Assembly: GCF_900142225.1 (NCBI RefSeq)
Contig: NZ_FRAD01000024.1
Coordinates: 1-41,940 of the forward strand
Direction of reading: 5' to 3'
DNA: 41,940 nt
Source: Hathewaya proteolytica DSM 3090
GTDB lineage: Bacteria; Bacillota; Clostridia; Clostridiales; Clostridiaceae
How positions within the stretch are numbered: position 1 is the stretch's first letter; each line of letters starts with the position of its first letter. Below the pieces are notes generated by a model that saw only the letters and a list, made by a program, of their open reading frames with translations, ran no database searches and was not told where the DNA came from. Positions 7,201 through 16,813 of the stretch are shown here, piece by piece. The position numbers and the translations under genes were made by a program.

Positions 7201-8283
7201 TTGAACGGTAATATTAACAATTATTTTTTAGGCGGCAATACTTCTTGTAAATTTTTCTCTTTATTTCATGAAGCCATTGATTTAAAGCAAGCTAACAGAG
7301 TTTTTTATTTAAAAGGAGGTCCTGGAACTGGTAAATCAACTTTGATGAAAAGTGTTGGCTCCCATTTTGAAACCTTGGGATACGATATAGATTATTTTCA
7401 CTGTTCCTCCGACTGCGACTCCTTAGACTGCATTTTGATAAATAACCTTAAAATCGCTCTTTTTGATGGCACTGCACCTCACACCATGGACCCAAAATAT
7501 CCTGGTGCTGTGGATGAAATTGTAGATCTTAGTTTGAATTGGGATGAATCAAAGCTAAAATCCTCAAGAGAAAAAATAATAAAATGTCAAGAAAACCTCT
7601 CGGTATATTATGATAGATGTTTCTCTTATCTTAAATGCTGCAGAAATCTATTAGAAAACAATAGCTTCACCATGAAAAAAGCAATTAACCACAAAGAATA
7701 TGTATCATTATTAGGAGAGTTATCTAAGGAAATTTTCTCCAATAGCATTAAATCAATGGATTGTCCTACGAATAGCCGACATCTTTTTATATCAGCCTTT
7801 GCACCGCAAGGAGCTGTAAGTTATGTAAATGAGCTCATAAAAAAATCCCACAAAACCTATTTGCTAAAGGGTTCTATAGGAAGAAATCATATGCTTCAAG
7901 ATCTTGTGAAAACTGCTTTAAACATGGGACTTTCAGTAGATGCATTTCATAACCCACTGGCTCCAGAGAAGCTTGAACACATTTATATAAAAGAACTAAA
8001 CATTAGCATTGTATCTGATAACCAGTATTGCCCTTTAGATACCCCTTATAAAATCATATATTTAGACAGATTTTTAAAGTCAGAGCTTGTTTGCGACTTC
8101 CTTCAGGATATGAAAGAAAACAAAGCCTATTCTGACGAAATGTTAAGCATTGCACTAAATATGCTAAAAATGACGAAAAAGACACACGATGACTTAGAAA
8201 ATATTTATATTGACGCAGTGGACTTCAACAAAATAAATTCTATTAGAGACAATATCATAGAAAAAATTCACAGTTTCATTTAG
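7201..8283 (+). CDS. P-loop ATPase of the PRK06851 type
   Basis: About 360 residues. Walker A is FYLKGGPGTGKSTLMKS; the following YDIDYFHCSSDCDSLDC stretch is rich in Cys, and the N-terminal YFLGGNTSCKFFSLF is typical of this poorly described clostridial/bacilli family. A second nucleotide-binding-like half follows (YLLKGSIGRNHM). The biochemical role is unknown. TTG at 7201 is chosen as start because GCGAGG lies 8 bases upstream and homologues begin near this point; the ATG at 7174 (nine residues longer) has no ribosome site. It is monocistronic and ends in a strong hairpin. Confidence 0.75.
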   Translation: MNGNINNYFLGGNTSCKFFSLFHEAIDLKQANRVFYLKGGPGTGKSTLMKSVGSHFETLGYDIDYFHCSSDCDSLDCILINNLKIALFDGTAPHTMDPKYPGAVDEIVDLSLNWDESKLKSSREKIIKCQENLSVYYDRCFSYLKCCRNLLENNSFTMKKAINHKEYVSLLGELSKEIFSNSIKSMDCPTNSRHLFISAFAPQGAVSYVNELIKKSHKTYLLKGSIGRNHMLQDLVKTALNMGLSVDAFHNPLAPEKLEHIYIKELNISIVSDNQYCPLDTPYKIIYLDRFLKSELVCDFLQDMKENKAYSDEMLSIALNMLKMTKKTHDDLENIYIDAVDFNKINSIRDNIIEKIHSFI

Positions 8284-8289
8284 AAAGAA

Positions 8290-8331
8290 GTTCTAGCCTT
8301 TAAATGATGATCATCACTTTAAAGCTAGAAC
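8290..8331. terminator. bidirectional terminator
   Basis: GTTCTAGC and GCTAGAAC arms with inner TTTAAA repeats form a long hairpin flanked by A-rich and T-rich runs, between two convergent genes. Confidence 0.82.
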
Positions 8332-8341
8332 TTTTATCATT

Positions 8342-10465
8342 CTATTTTATATTTATAACGCATAGTTCATGAAGAGCCCTTGTACATGTTATATATCTCA
8401 TATAGTTATTATCTTCATACTTGTGTTTAAATACCGCTATAACCTTGTCAAATTCCAATCCCTTGGCAAAATAAGTAGGAATTACTACAACGCCACCTTT
8501 GTACATAGATTCCTCTTTATTGATTATATTGACCCTGACTTTATCCTTTATAGCCTTATAAACGTATTCTGTTTGCTCCATGTCCTCACATATAACACCC
8601 ACAGTGTTGTATTCTTCATCCCTAGCTCTCAAAATTTTATCAGTTACCAATTGGCATAGGGAATTTAAATCACAAATATTTTTTTCCTCCACAGGTTTTC
8701 CACTGCGAACCAATGGAATTATGTGATTGTTATCCAAGAACTTGTTTGCATACTGCATAATTTCAGTAGTAGACCTGTAACTTTTATCCAGTTTATAAAA
8801 CTTCATGGACTTAAAATCGTATATATCTTTTATTTGGCTCATATTTACACCACAAGATTCTGGCATTATTTTCTGATTGCTATCCCCTAGTATGGTCATA
8901 GCAGAGGCATTTGTCATGGCCTTGATTACCTTAAGCTGCAACATAGAGAAATCCTGAGCCTCATCGATGACCACATGCTTTATTTCCTTTCCTATATCAA
9001 AACCATACAATTTGTATTTTAAATACAACATAGGTGCTAAATCATGATTTGTAATCTGCTTAAAATCATTAAATTTATTGTACAAATCTACTATGCCATC
9101 CACCTGATATTTTATAAGCTGTTTTTTTACTTCACGGAGTTGTTCAATAACATTTCTTATGCTCAATTTCTTCTTGTACTGAAGATTATTAATTTCTTCC
9201 TCCAAGGCGCTTTCACTTAGCTTCTTTTTAATTTCATTGTACTGTTGCTTTATTTTTCTAACTTCCTCATCTCTTCTATAGTGCAACTTTGATATTATAA
9301 TCCTTCTTACCTTATTTAGACGCTTTGCTAAAGGCATTTTTATATAATAATTATAGAACATATCCTTGAGATCATCTTCACTAACTACTATGTCTCCAAG
9401 GTATTCTACATCCCTGCAAACGCAATAGTTTTCCTCTAGTTTTTTTACATAATCCTCTAGTTTTAAAGCGTATTCTTCTGTGGCCTTTAATCTCATGTCT
9501 TCTATTATTTCTTTATCTTTTCGAAGAATTGCCTCCATATATTCGTTAAAACTCATTACTTCCTCATCCTTAAGGCCTAAAGAATCTAAAGATAACTCCC
9601 TAAAGGTGCACTGCTCCACATTTTTTTCTCCTAAACTAGGAAGTACATCGCTGATATACTCCATAAATATTTCATTGGGACCAATAATGAGCATTTTATT
9701 TTCCAACTGTTTTCTATAGTTATACAGTAAATACGCTATCCTGTGAAGAGCAATGGTGGTTTTGCCACTGCCAGCCACGCCATCCACTATAACTGTGTCG
9801 TACGGATTTGTTCGTATTATATTATCCTGTTCCTTTTGAATTGTTCTAACAATATCTTTCAGTTTATCTTGGCAATTGCTGCTTAGAACTTGTTGTAGAA
9901 TTTCATCTTTTACGTCAATATCAGAGTCAAACATGCCAAGGAGCTTTGCTTTTTTAATTATAAACTGAACCCTTTTTAGTATAGTAACATAAAAGCTATT
10001 GTTATCAACATTGTAGCATGCTTCACCTAATTTTCCTTGGTAAAACAGTGACGCCACTGGACTTCTCCAATCCACCACTACAGGTTCATTATCGCTTTTT
10101 CGAAGCAGTCCAAATCTGCCAATATAGATTTTTTCAATACCAAACTCTTCTTCTCTAAAATCAATTCTTCCAAAATAAGGACATTCCTTTAAATAAGTTA
10201 ATTCCTTTAGTTTGCCATCCATAAGGTTAAAAGCTTCCTCAGTTATAAACCTCTCGTGGTCAAAATACTCAATAACCTTATCTTCATCATCCCTATATTC
10301 CTCTACAAACTGCTTTCTATAAGTAAGCAATTCATCTAGGAATACTTTCCTGCTTTCTATGGTTTTCTCGATTTCCTCATCAATTATGCATAATACCTGA
10401 TCCAGCTTTTCTTTTTCTAATTGAAGCTCCATTTCCTTGGAAATATCAATGTTTTTTGACTCCAT
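8342..10465 (-). CDS. helD: HelD-type superfamily 1 helicase / RNA polymerase recycling factor
   Basis: 707 residues. An N-terminal coiled-coil arm is followed by CPYFGRIDF, YIGRFGLL and VVDWRSPVASLFY, the HelD signature. Walker A is DGVAGSGKTTIALHR, Walker B VVIDEAQDFS, and late helicase motifs TYFAKGLEFDKV and YITCTRALHELCV are present. In Bacillus, HelD uses ATP to free stalled RNA polymerase from DNA. Long insertions rich in Lys and Glu between about 330 and 430 match the pincer arms. GGAAAGGA precedes the ATG. It lies 16 bases after the epimerase gene on the same strand's far side, with no shared function evident. Confidence 0.9.
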   Translation of the reverse strand: MESKNIDISKEMELQLEKEKLDQVLCIIDEEIEKTIESRKVFLDELLTYRKQFVEEYRDDEDKVIEYFDHERFITEEAFNLMDGKLKELTYLKECPYFGRIDFREEEFGIEKIYIGRFGLLRKSDNEPVVVDWRSPVASLFYQGKLGEACYNVDNNSFYVTILKRVQFIIKKAKLLGMFDSDIDVKDEILQQVLSSNCQDKLKDIVRTIQKEQDNIIRTNPYDTVIVDGVAGSGKTTIALHRIAYLLYNYRKQLENKMLIIGPNEIFMEYISDVLPSLGEKNVEQCTFRELSLDSLGLKDEEVMSFNEYMEAILRKDKEIIEDMRLKATEEYALKLEDYVKKLEENYCVCRDVEYLGDIVVSEDDLKDMFYNYYIKMPLAKRLNKVRRIIISKLHYRRDEEVRKIKQQYNEIKKKLSESALEEEINNLQYKKKLSIRNVIEQLREVKKQLIKYQVDGIVDLYNKFNDFKQITNHDLAPMLYLKYKLYGFDIGKEIKHVVIDEAQDFSMLQLKVIKAMTNASAMTILGDSNQKIMPESCGVNMSQIKDIYDFKSMKFYKLDKSYRSTTEIMQYANKFLDNNHIIPLVRSGKPVEEKNICDLNSLCQLVTDKILRARDEEYNTVGVICEDMEQTEYVYKAIKDKVRVNIINKEESMYKGGVVVIPTYFAKGLEFDKVIAVFKHKYEDNNYMRYITCTRALHELCVINIK

Positions 10466-10481
10466 ATAATTATCCTTTCCA

Positions 10482-11576
10482 TTAAATTATTTTTTGCCAT
10501 CCATTTACGCTATCAATACCAAGCCCTGGTTTATCCGTAAGAGTCAGAATATCATCTTCAAATATTACCCCACCTCTTATAGGATCATCTGTGAATCTAA
10601 GCATTGTGTCCAAATCAGATTTTATCATTTTAGCCTTGGCTGCTGCAAAGCTAGCCGCCGCTGTTATTCCGATTTTGCTTTCCACCATGCATCCCATCAT
10701 GCATTTTATTCCCATGGTTTCAGCCATATTGTAAATTTTCATTACATTATTAAAACCGCCGCACTTCATCAGCTTTATACCTATTAAATCCGCACCTCTA
10801 TTTTTAATAATTTTAAATGCATGCTGAGGTCCCATAACGGCTTCATCTGCCAATATTTCAGTATCTACATTGTCAGTAACGTATTTCAATCCTTCTAGAT
10901 CCCAAGCCTTTACAGGCTGCTCTACAAAATCTATATCTAATCCCAGATCTTCTAACTTTCTTATTATCTTTACGGCCTGTTTTGGACCCCAACCCTGATT
11001 GCCGTCTATTCTCACTTTAGTATCTTTTTTAATGGCTTTTTTTATAGCCATTACCCTTTCCAAATCGCCCTCTTGATCATCATTGTAGCCCACTTTAATT
11101 TTAAGGCATTTGTATCCTTTAAGACTGGCATTTAATGCAGCACTGACCATTTGTTCCACACAAGCATATGGTATTGTTATATCAGTGCCTATGGACGTGC
11201 TATACCCACCCAACAATTTAAATAAAGGTATATTATACTTTTTGCCGAATAAATCGTAAATAGCCATATCAATGGCAGCCTTTGCAGAGTTGTTGTTTTC
11301 TATATTATTGTTTACCACTTCCATAATCTCATCCCTGCAGTCAATATTCATACCTATTATATGTGGTTTCACAAAATTTATAGCACCTATTATGGATGCT
11401 TCTATGTCACCGGTTATGTCAGGTGTAACAGCAGCACTGCCTATGCCAATATCACCAGTATTAGTTATTATCTTTATGACAATCTCCTTTGGATTTTTTG
11501 AGTACTTACCACAATAGTTGTAATCACTATTCAACGGTAAATTGATTCTCCCTATTTCTATATCTTTAATATTCAT
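10482..11576 (-). CDS. dipeptide epimerase (L-Ala-D/L-Glu type, enolase superfamily)
   Basis: 364 residues. The enolase-superfamily active site is complete: Lys in KIKVG, metal ligands Asp in RIDGNQGW, Glu in FVEQPV and Asp in LADEAV, and the second base Lys in GIKLMKCGG. The DTMLRFTDDPIRGG segment near the end matches dipeptide epimerases. It would interconvert the stereochemistry of dipeptides such as L-Ala-D-Glu from cell-wall turnover so that peptidases can cut them. Its neighbours PepV and the OPT transporter support a peptide-salvage role. A G-rich site (GGGGG) precedes the ATG. The precise substrate cannot be read from sequence. Confidence 0.87.
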   Translation of the reverse strand: MNIKDIEIGRINLPLNSDYNYCGKYSKNPKEIVIKIITNTGDIGIGSAAVTPDITGDIEASIIGAINFVKPHIIGMNIDCRDEIMEVVNNNIENNNSAKAAIDMAIYDLFGKKYNIPLFKLLGGYSTSIGTDITIPYACVEQMVSAALNASLKGYKCLKIKVGYNDDQEGDLERVMAIKKAIKKDTKVRIDGNQGWGPKQAVKIIRKLEDLGLDIDFVEQPVKAWDLEGLKYVTDNVDTEILADEAVMGPQHAFKIIKNRGADLIGIKLMKCGGFNNVMKIYNMAETMGIKCMMGCMVESKIGITAAASFAAAKAKMIKSDLDTMLRFTDDPIRGGVIFEDDILTLTDKPGLGIDSVNGWQKII

Positions 11577-11621
11577 GATTAACCCCCATATATTGTTTGT
11601 CCAAAACCTTATTATTTAACT

Positions 11622-11647
11622 AAACAAAAGCATGCCACAGCATGCTC
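11622..11647 (-). terminator. terminator after pepV
   Basis: On the minus strand a 7-bp stem AGCATGC/GCATGCT with a 4-base loop is followed by TTTTGTTT. It lies 28 bases past the pepV stop. Confidence 0.7.
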
Positions 11648-11674
11648 TTGTAAACACTACAATTTTATTAAATA

Positions 11675-13060
11675 TTATTTTGCCATCTCAAACAAAGCTT
11701 CTGCATATATTTTTGCATTTATAACTAAGTTGTCTATAGAAATAAATTCATTTACTTGGTGCACAGTGTCAGGATCTCCTGGGAATACTGGTCCAAAAGC
11801 AAGTATGTTTGGCATAGCTTTTGCATATGTTCCTCCTCCGATACATATTGGAGTGGAATCCTTTCCTGTTTGCTCTGAATATACTTTTCTAAGCTTTTGT
11901 ACCAATGGATGTGATTCTTCAAAATACAATGGTTTTGCTGTGCTAAGATTTTCTATTTCTATGCCAGTGCCAGCTAATTTATTTTTGAAAGGAATTTCTA
12001 CATCCTCTGCATTAAACGTAACCGGGAATCTTATGTCTACAGAAACATCTATCACATTTTCTTTCATGCTTATTACACCTATATTAAATGATAGTTTTCC
12101 TGATGCTTTATCCTCTAGTCCAACGTCAAACTTTTCTCCCACGCAATTCATACCTATGGAGCTATTCATAAACTCAACATACTGATTTAAATCGCTGCTT
12201 CCAAATTTAACTGCACCTAAAACTTCAAACAGCTGCATTATGGCATTTTTACCGCCCCATGGTGTACTTGCGTGAACACTTACACCTGTTGATTCAACTA
12301 TAACTTCATCATTTTCTACTTTAACACTTACAGTAAGTTGCTTTTCGGCAATGTATTTGTTTATTGCTTCTACAACTCCTTCAGTATTGCCTGTTAGCAC
12401 TGCCACTGATTTATTTGGAACAATATTGTGTGCCTGACCTCCTTCTATACTCTTTAGAATGAGACCTTGGTCATTTCCATTTATCTTTTTTACAAGATTG
12501 CATCCGAACATTCCTTTTTCACCATTTATAAGAGGATATTCAGCATCTGGGGTAAATCCCATAGCAGGTGCCTTCTCTCTCTCTAAATAGTACTCTATGT
12601 CTGAATCTCCAGTTTCTTCGTTTGAACCAAAGACAATTCTTATTCTCTTAGATATAGGAGCCTTAGAGTCCATCACTGCTTTTGCACCGTATAGGGCTGC
12701 CATTATTGGGCCCTTATCATCAAGAGTACCTCTTCCATACATGTTGTCATTGTGGATTTCAGCCCCATATGGAGGATAAGTCCAGTTATCTCCTTCTGGC
12801 ACTACGTCTACGTGTCCAAGAGCCATGACATACTCTTCACCCTCACCAAATTCAGCATATCCAACATAGTTATCTAAATTTACAGTTTTAAATCCTAACC
12901 TTATAGCGATATTTAAAGCGCACTGTAAGGATTTTGCTGGTCCTTCGCCAAAAGGCATACCAGGCAATGGAGCTTCCTCCACACTCTTAATTTTCACCAA
13001 TTCTGCAGTGTCATTAATAAGATCATTTTTTAGTTCATCTATTCTCTTGTTAAAATCCAT
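11675..13060 (-). CDS. pepV: dipeptidase PepV (M20 family)
   Basis: 461 residues. Zinc ligands follow the M20 pattern: GHVDVVPEGD, YGRGTLDDKGP with the bridging Asp, and GSNEETGDSD with the catalytic Glu; a lid domain with VSVHASTPWGGKN and a final DTVHQVNE complete the fold. The enzyme cuts dipeptides with broad range in the cytoplasm. The start at 13060 has GGGAGG five bases away; a frame six codons longer has no ribosome site. It sits between a dipeptide epimerase and a PqqD/OPT pair, a peptide-use neighbourhood. Confidence 0.94.
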   Translation of the reverse strand: MDFNKRIDELKNDLINDTAELVKIKSVEEAPLPGMPFGEGPAKSLQCALNIAIRLGFKTVNLDNYVGYAEFGEGEEYVMALGHVDVVPEGDNWTYPPYGAEIHNDNMYGRGTLDDKGPIMAALYGAKAVMDSKAPISKRIRIVFGSNEETGDSDIEYYLEREKAPAMGFTPDAEYPLINGEKGMFGCNLVKKINGNDQGLILKSIEGGQAHNIVPNKSVAVLTGNTEGVVEAINKYIAEKQLTVSVKVENDEVIVESTGVSVHASTPWGGKNAIMQLFEVLGAVKFGSSDLNQYVEFMNSSIGMNCVGEKFDVGLEDKASGKLSFNIGVISMKENVIDVSVDIRFPVTFNAEDVEIPFKNKLAGTGIEIENLSTAKPLYFEESHPLVQKLRKVYSEQTGKDSTPICIGGGTYAKAMPNILAFGPVFPGDPDTVHQVNEFISIDNLVINAKIYAEALFEMAK

Positions 13061-13150
13061 AATACCCTCCCAATACACATTAAAATTTTTATAAAAGATA
13101 CATAGCTTAAGTATAATATCTTATGTTATAAAAATCAAATATTTATTAAA

Positions 13151-13486
13151 TTAAAAACATATCCATCCTCTTCTCGTGAGATACCTTAAAAATAGTATTA
13201 CTCTTTTATAGGATGTTTCTATGGAATCACCGGTATCTTCACAAAGCTTTTCACTTATGGACCAAACATCGTCCTTACCATTTATCATCAGCCACACCTT
13301 AGAAGACAATTTATCTAATTTAATATCTGTAATTTTAGGTTTTTTAAATAAAAAACAAACTATTTTTTCCACCATGCTATCTCTAAAAAAATATAAGGTC
13401 ACTATGCCATTGTGATTTTCCCAATTTTTATATTTAATTTTAGGTACATACTTCAAAAAATTATCTTCTATTTTTTTATTTTTCAT
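13151..13486 (-). CDS. PqqD-like protein
   Basis: 111 residues. The second half (KVWLMINGKDDVWSISEKL and the RVILFLRYLTRRGWI end) matches the small winged-helix PqqD fold, which elsewhere binds a precursor peptide for radical SAM enzymes. An N-terminal 45-residue extension has no known motif. AAGGAAG precedes the ATG. It lies 35 bases after the OPT transporter gene on the same strand and is probably cotranscribed. No radical SAM enzyme or precursor peptide gene is visible nearby, so its partner is unknown. Confidence 0.75.
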   Translation of the reverse strand: MKNKKIEDNFLKYVPKIKYKNWENHNGIVTLYFFRDSMVEKIVCFLFKKPKITDIKLDKLSSKVWLMINGKDDVWSISEKLCEDTGDSIETSYKRVILFLRYLTRRGWICF

Positions 13487-13521
13487 TTCAAATCTTCCTT
13501 ATCCTTATTCATTTTAGAGTT

Positions 13522-15450
13522 CTAAGCATCTTTTCCACCTATGGAGAACATGTATACCCATGCACCTAAGATGAGAAATAAGATGGTTGCAAAAAGTGGA
13601 CTTCCTGTAAGGGCAGTTAAGAATTTTTCACCAAAGGCTATGTTTATACCGCTTATAGTGAATATAGCTATTATAATTCCTGTCAGTGCATCCCCAGATA
13701 CAATACCGGAACACAATAAAATACCTCTCTCCACTTTTTCTTTTTGCTTTTCCTCCTCATTTTTAAATCTCTTCTCCACAAGAACTCTGATAATGCCTCC
13801 AATAAGTATTCCGGTGTTCAAATGTATTGGAAGATAAATTCCCAGTGCAACAGGGAGAATTGGAAGACCAACAATTTCGCAAAATACTGCTATGACAGCC
13901 CCAACTATAACTAACGTCCATGGCAGCTGTCCAGTCATAACTCCCTTTACTACTAGAGCCATCAGTGTTGCCTGTGGTGCTGCTACTTCTTTTGAACCGA
14001 TACCAAAGGCCGAATTGAGCATTAGAACTATAGCACCTGCTGCAACGGCTGCAAATAAAAGGCCTAAATACATACCCATCTGAACTTTTCTTGGAGAGCC
14101 TCCAATGACAAAAGTAGTCTTTAAACTTTGAGCTGTTCCGCCTGCCACGGCAATGGCAACACAAACTATACCACCAATTAAAAGAGCAGCCATCATGCCA
14201 CTTTCTCCTGTTTTTCCTGTTATTTTCAAAAGGGATGTGACAATCAAAAGTGTTGCTATGGTCATACCTGATACTGGATTATTGGAAGCTCCTATTATTC
14301 CTACCATTCTAGCTGATACAACTGAAAAGAAAAATGAAAATACAACAATTAGTGAAGCTCCAAGTAATCCTACTTTAATATTGGGTAAAAGCCAAGACAA
14401 TAAAAATACAAGTATGGCAGAGGCTATAACCCATACTATAGGTGGTTCTTCATCTATTCTCTTGTGAACTGATCCAGTTTTTTCATCCTTTCCAATACCG
14501 CCAATGGCAGCTTTAAAGGATTTAATTATTGTAGGCATAGATTTTCCAAGGCTGATAAATCCACCTGTAGCTACGGCACCAGCTCCGATATATTTTATGT
14601 AGTTGCTCCATATATTCCAAGCATTCATATCCCTTATTAGTTTTACAGAAGGATATATAGCAGTGTCTAGCCCTGCTCCAATATACTTTATAAGTGGAAT
14701 AAAACCTATCCATGCTACTAAGGACCCTGCAAACATATACAATGATGCCTTTAATCCAACAATAAATCCAACACCAAGCAGTGATGCTATGGTATTCACT
14801 CCGAATATGGTATTCTCAACGGGTTTAATCGTCCACTCAGGTTCCTCTAGCCATAGTTTAAATCCACCTGATAGAAGTTTGTATATTCCCCCTCCTGCAA
14901 GCCCTAATAGTACATTTTTAAAGGCTTCTCCACCTTGCATTCCGGTAACAAGAACCTCTGCTGCTGCCATACTCTCCGGAAACACAAGGTTGCCGTGCTC
15001 CTCCACAATAAGGAATCTTCTAAGGGGCGTTACGAAGTATATCCCCACAAGACCACCAATAGCTGTCACAACAAAAATGGTCATTACACTGAGATTCATA
15101 CCCCACAAAATAACAGCTGGGAGTACAAAGATTATTCCACCCGCTATGGATTCTCCCACAGCGGCTATAGAAGCTATCATATTAGCCTCCAAAATGTTAT
15201 TGCGCTTGAATAGTATTTTTAAAAGACCTGTAGCCAAAATAGCGCCCGGTATACCAGCAGCTATAGTAAGCCCAACTTTCAAGCCTAAATATGTGTTTGC
15301 TGCAGCGAACACCACCGCAAATATTACACCAATAGTTAAAGATATCACACTGCTCTCAGGCACTGCTTCTTTATAGGATATAAAAGGCTCGTAATCATCC
15401 CCTTTTATACCACCGTAAGCATCATGTGATAATTTCTTTTTGTTTTCCAT
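13522..15450 (-). CDS. OPT family oligopeptide transporter
   Basis: 642 residues with about 15 hydrophobic helices. Family marks include NTYLGLKVGLTIAAGIPGAI near the N-terminus, VFPESMAAAEVL, the GASNNPVSGMTIA loop and GLPILPVALGIYLPIHLN. It is a secondary transporter taking up oligopeptides (some relatives move metal chelates). GGAGG lies 10 bases before the ATG. It leads a short operon with the PqqD-like gene and fits the peptidase-rich surroundings. The substrate cannot be told from sequence. Confidence 0.93.
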   Translation of the reverse strand: MENKKKLSHDAYGGIKGDDYEPFISYKEAVPESSVISLTIGVIFAVVFAAANTYLGLKVGLTIAAGIPGAILATGLLKILFKRNNILEANMIASIAAVGESIAGGIIFVLPAVILWGMNLSVMTIFVVTAIGGLVGIYFVTPLRRFLIVEEHGNLVFPESMAAAEVLVTGMQGGEAFKNVLLGLAGGGIYKLLSGGFKLWLEEPEWTIKPVENTIFGVNTIASLLGVGFIVGLKASLYMFAGSLVAWIGFIPLIKYIGAGLDTAIYPSVKLIRDMNAWNIWSNYIKYIGAGAVATGGFISLGKSMPTIIKSFKAAIGGIGKDEKTGSVHKRIDEEPPIVWVIASAILVFLLSWLLPNIKVGLLGASLIVVFSFFFSVVSARMVGIIGASNNPVSGMTIATLLIVTSLLKITGKTGESGMMAALLIGGIVCVAIAVAGGTAQSLKTTFVIGGSPRKVQMGMYLGLLFAAVAAGAIVLMLNSAFGIGSKEVAAPQATLMALVVKGVMTGQLPWTLVIVGAVIAVFCEIVGLPILPVALGIYLPIHLNTGILIGGIIRVLVEKRFKNEEEKQKEKVERGILLCSGIVSGDALTGIIIAIFTISGINIAFGEKFLTALTGSPLFATILFLILGAWVYMFSIGGKDA

Positions 15451-15581
15451 ATGTTTATCTCCTCCATATCAAAGTTTTTTCCTTGGTATAGAGATATTAT
15501 TTCCCTAATATGACATTCTATTCTCTATATTATTTTTAAAATAATATATAATATATATTTGAAATAAATATTTTAAATATA

Positions 15582-15610
15582 ATGACAAATCCCATTATAT
15601 ATTTTATAAT
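15582..15610 (+). promoter_or_regulatory. promoter of the HD-GYP gene
   Basis: ATGACA, a 17-base spacer and a perfect TATAAT lie 42 bases upstream of the HD-GYP start codon; this fits a housekeeping sigma-A promoter. Confidence 0.6.
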
Positions 15611-15651
15611 AAACTTATAGATGTTATGTTATAGAACGGAGGAATAATTTT

Positions 15652-16740
15652 ATGGACAGCGAAAAAACATATACTTCTGTTTCTACTGCAAGTCTGAAAC
15701 CCGGCATGGTAGTAGCAAAGGATGTATACAATGGAGATACAAAACTACTAAATATCAATAGCCCATTGACTATACCCGTTATAAAAAAAATACAATACTA
15801 TTTTCCCCAAGGATTTATAGATGTATTAACCTATTCTTTAAATCCGGATCAACAAAATGTGGAACCCTCTACAGGGGCTAGAACCTTGCAAGCTACTGAG
15901 GAGACCTTTAGCAAAATTTCTTCTGATGTAGAGCTTATGATGAATTCAATCACAAATAATTCAAAGCCCTCTATTAAAATAGTAAGAGAGATATCGAATT
16001 CTATATTAGATAATATTGTAGAATACTCCCTTGCCTTAAAGTCCATCACACTTCAAAGAGATATGGACGAGTACCTTGTGCGCCATTGCACCAATGTGGC
16101 CATCCTATCTACCATGTTAGGTAAATGGTTAAATCTAAGCCATAAAGAAATAACCATGCTGAATTATGCTGGGCTTTTGCACGATATAGGCAAAACCAAA
16201 TTGGATAGCCAGATTTTAGACAAGCCTGGTGAACTTACAAGAAAAGAATTTGCAGAGGTAAAAAAGCATCCAATATATTCCTACAACATTGTCAGCGAAT
16301 TTCCTTTTTTAGACGATTCCATAGCTCAATCAGTACTAATGCATCACGAGAGAATTGATGGTTCAGGGTATCCATTAGGTCTAACAGGTGACAAAATACA
16401 TAAATTTGCAAAGATCATTGCCATTGCAGACGTTTTTGATGCAATGACCTCTAACAAATCCTACAAATCCAGAAAAAATCCCTTTGAGGCACTTAAAATA
16501 ATGGAAAGTGATTTTATATCAAAACTAGATGTAATATATTTAAAAACCTTTATAGAGAAGATGACCACATACTATACTGGTGAAATGGTGATTTTAAACA
16601 ACAATGATGTAGCCAAAATTATAAAAATGGATCCAAACAATATAGATAGGCCTTTGGTTATGGTAAATGATACGTTTATAGATTTAAAAGTAAATCGTGA
16701 ATACTCTATTTCCGATCTGTCCCACGGTTACGTTTTATAG
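15652..16740 (+). CDS. HD-GYP domain protein, likely c-di-GMP phosphodiesterase
   Basis: 362 residues. The N-terminal 120 residues are an unassigned domain found in clostridial HD-GYP proteins (DUF3391-like position). The HD-GYP core runs about 140-300: LLHDIGKTKLD, the HPIYSYNIV segment, MHHERIDGSGYPLGL with the GYP-type motif, and IIAIADVFDAMTSNKSYK. All metal-binding His/Asp residues are present, so it should break down cyclic di-GMP. The C-terminal 60 residues look like a small beta domain. CGGAGG precedes the ATG, with a good promoter and terminator around a single-gene unit. Confidence 0.9.
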   Translation: MDSEKTYTSVSTASLKPGMVVAKDVYNGDTKLLNINSPLTIPVIKKIQYYFPQGFIDVLTYSLNPDQQNVEPSTGARTLQATEETFSKISSDVELMMNSITNNSKPSIKIVREISNSILDNIVEYSLALKSITLQRDMDEYLVRHCTNVAILSTMLGKWLNLSHKEITMLNYAGLLHDIGKTKLDSQILDKPGELTRKEFAEVKKHPIYSYNIVSEFPFLDDSIAQSVLMHHERIDGSGYPLGLTGDKIHKFAKIIAIADVFDAMTSNKSYKSRKNPFEALKIMESDFISKLDVIYLKTFIEKMTTYYTGEMVILNNNDVAKIIKMDPNNIDRPLVMVNDTFIDLKVNREYSISDLSHGYVL

Positions 16741-16762
16741 ATTTAAAAGACAACTTTGAACA

Positions 16763-16807
16763 GGATGATGTTTTTTTACTCAGTATAAGGTAAAAAAATC
16801 ATCATCC
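16763..16807. terminator. bidirectional terminator
   Basis: GGATGATG plus T7AC pairs with GTAAAAAAA plus TCATCATCC, a stem of about 17 bp with one bulged base and a 10-base loop, between the HD-GYP gene and the convergent topB. Confidence 0.85.
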
Positions 16808-16813
16808 TTTCCT

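Noticed and set aside
14603..15376. Long plus-strand open frame (257 codons) opposite the OPT transporter gene.
   Set aside because: It is antisense to a clear OPT transporter, has no ribosome site and a composition dictated by the other strand's hydrophobic codons.
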